Source: Burkholderiaceae bacterium (GTDB lineage Bacteria; Pseudomonadota; Gammaproteobacteria; Burkholderiales; Burkholderiaceae_C). Taken from it: a DNA stretch of 64,000 bases. Numbering within the stretch: position 1 is the stretch's first letter; each line of letters opens with the position of its first letter. Positions 62,584 through 64,000 of this stretch are shown here, in pieces. The notes below the pieces were generated by a model. The model did no database searches. It was not told the DNA's origin and saw only the letters and a list, made by a program, of their open reading frames with translations. The stretch spans positions 372,001-436,000 of the forward strand of contig CP126124.1 of NCBI GenBank assembly GCA_030123545.1. Reading direction: 5' to 3'. The position numbers and the translations under genes were made by a program.

Positions 62584-64000
62584 ATGGCAAACACCCCCTT
62601 GATGGCCAACGCAATCCGTGCGCTGGCCATGGACGCCGTGCAACGTGCCAATTCCGGGCATCCGGGCGCTCCGATGGGCATGGCCGAGATCGCGGTCGCG
62701 CTGTGGGGCCGGCACCTGCGGCACAACCCGCGCGACCCGCATTGGGCCGGCCGCGACCGCTTCGTGCTCTCGAACGGCCACGGCTCGATGCTGCTGTACG
62801 CGTTGCTGCACCTGAGCGGCTACGACCTGCCGCTGGCCGAACTGGAGCGCTTCCGCCAGCTTGGCAGTAAGACGCCGGGCCACCCCGAGTTCGGCCTCAC
62901 GCCCGGGGTCGAAACCACCACCGGCCCGCTCGGGCAGGGGCTGGCGAACGCGGTCGGCATGGCGCTGGCGGAGAAGCTGCTCGCGCGCGAGTTCAACCGG
63001 GACGGCCATGCAGTCGTCGACCACCACACCTATGTGTTCCTCGGTGACGGCTGCCTGATGGAAGGCATCAGCCACGAGGCCTCGGCGCTGGCCGGTGCGT
63101 GGAAATTGAACAAGCTGATCGCGCTGTACGACGACAACGGCATCTCGATCGACGGCGAGGTTGCGCCCTGGTTCGTCGATGACACGGCCAAGCGCTTCGC
63201 CGCCTACGGCTGGAACGTGATCGGCCCGATCGACGGCCACGACGTGGGCGCGGTCGACGCGGCGATCGCGCAGGCGAAGCAAAGCCGTGATCTGCCGAGC
63301 TTCGTCGTCTGCAAGACCACGATCGGCCAGGGCGCGCCGAACCGAGCCGGCACCGCGAAGGCGCACGGCGAGGCGCTTGGGCCTGACGAGGTGCTTGCGA
63401 CGCGCGAAGCGCTGGGCTGGCGCTACGGGCCGTTCGTGATCCCGCCCGAGGCCTATGCCGAATGGGACGCGAAGTGCGTCGGCGCGAAGCGCCAGGACGA
63501 ATGGCAGACCCGCTTCGAGGCGTATCGCGCTGCGCACCCGCAGCTTGCCTTTGAGTTCGAGCGGCGCGTGCAAGGCGATTTGCCGGACCGCTTCGCCGAA
63601 CTCGCCGCCGATCTGGTCGCCGGCGCGCACGCGAAGGCCGAGGCCGTGGCCAGCCGCAAGGCGAGCCAGATCGCGCTGGAGACGCTCACCGCCGCGCTGC
63701 CCGAACTGCTCGGCGGCTCGGCCGACCTGACCGGATCCAACCTGACCAACACCAAGAGCACGCCGCCGCTGCGCTTCGATGCCGCCACCGGTGCGCCGAA
63801 CGGCGGGCGCCACATCAATTACGGTGTACGCGAATTCGGCATGGCGGCGATCATGAACGGCGTCGCGCTGCACGGCGGCTTCATCCCGTACGGCGGCACG
63901 TTTCTGACCTTTTCCGACTACAGCCGCAATGCGGTCCGCATGGCCGCGCTGATGAAGCTGCGCGTCATCCATGTGTTCACGCACGACTCGATCGGGCTCG
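62584..64000 (+). CDS. tkt: Transketolase (5' part)
   Basis: The gene starts at ATG 62584 and runs off the window after about 472 codons (a full protein has about 660-680). N-terminal 'AVQRANSGHPGAPMGMAEIA' and the thiamine-diphosphate site 'GDGCLMEGISHEASALAG' with 'YDDNGISIDG' are typical. 'LTGSNLTNTKST' in the second domain is also visible. It transfers two-carbon units in the pentose-phosphate (or Calvin) pathway. Confidence 0.97.
   Translation, partial: MANTPLMANAIRALAMDAVQRANSGHPGAPMGMAEIAVALWGRHLRHNPRDPHWAGRDRFVLSNGHGSMLLYALLHLSGYDLPLAELERFRQLGSKTPGHPEFGLTPGVETTTGPLGQGLANAVGMALAEKLLAREFNRDGHAVVDHHTYVFLGDGCLMEGISHEASALAGAWKLNKLIALYDDNGISIDGEVAPWFVDDTAKRFAAYGWNVIGPIDGHDVGAVDAAIAQAKQSRDLPSFVVCKTTIGQGAPNRAGTAKAHGEALGPDEVLATREALGWRYGPFVIPPEAYAEWDAKCVGAKRQDEWQTRFEAYRAAHPQLAFEFERRVQGDLPDRFAELAADLVAGAHAKAEAVASRKASQIALETLTAALPELLGGSADLTGSNLTNTKSTPPLRFDAATGAPNGGRHINYGVREFGMAAIMNGVALHGGFIPYGGTFLTFSDYSRNAVRMAALMKLRVIHVFTHDSIGL

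Overview
The window is about 64 kb of GC-rich chromosome from a betaproteobacterium, most likely order Burkholderiales and close to Comamonadaceae. The evidence is the min-operon order, the gyrB-dnaN-dnaA / rpmH-rnpA-yidD-yidC-mnmE block, the metX-metW pair, the amgK-lptD-surA-rsmA cluster, and short AT-rich hairpins and stop-codon-linked repeats of a kind I associate with that family. Genus and species cannot be read from the sequence.

Layout: 1-1576 holds the end of minC, then minD and minE (division-site placement). 1676-5703 is accessory: an NnrU-like membrane protein, an ECF42-type sigma factor with two DGPF/YciI proteins (one split by an amber codon) and a VOC protein, and a HicBA toxin-antitoxin pair. 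5841-15744 is the replication-origin neighbourhood: gyrB, dnaN and dnaA leftward, and rpmH, rnpA, yidD, yidC and mnmE rightward, with DnaA boxes between dnaA and rpmH. 15854-22623 holds a cyclic-nucleotide-binding protein, apt, a KefB-like antiporter, kdsD-kdsC-lptC (Kdo synthesis and LPS export), an SDR and an RRM protein. 22838-33562 is mixed: an ECF sigma/zinc-finger pair, a YiiX-like amidase, amtB, a GDT1-type cation exporter, a probable SAM-II riboswitch before metX-metW, an outer-membrane barrel, a DUF1439 protein with a lipase, yidB, rsmE and amgK. 33665-38301 is lptD-surA-rsmA, ended by a strong intrinsic terminator. 38354-44154 holds a barnase/barstar pair, maeB and pepP, with two copies of a dispersed repeat.

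44218-57600 is the most interesting part: an accessory catabolic island with two AraC-type regulators and two co-directional gene sets. Set 1 is an isatin-hydrolase-like cyclase, RidA, both subunits of an indolepyruvate:ferredoxin-oxidoreductase-type enzyme, and an NCS1 permease. Set 2 is an SDR, a StyA-type flavin monooxygenase, its flavin reductase, and a phytoene-desaturase-like FAD enzyme. Together they could oxidise indole or a related N-heteroaromatic through dioxindole and isatin to isatinate (a 2-oxo acid), then decarboxylate it to an anthranilate-level product. This is inference from family membership and context.

57636-59559 carries a cupin, an XRE/MmyB-type regulator and a low-content spacer. 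59560-64000 returns to murU (partner of the distant amgK), a DUF2235 hydrolase, a fumarylacetoacetase-family hydrolase and the start of a transketolase gene that runs off the window. I found no tRNA, rRNA, CRISPR array or insertion sequence.
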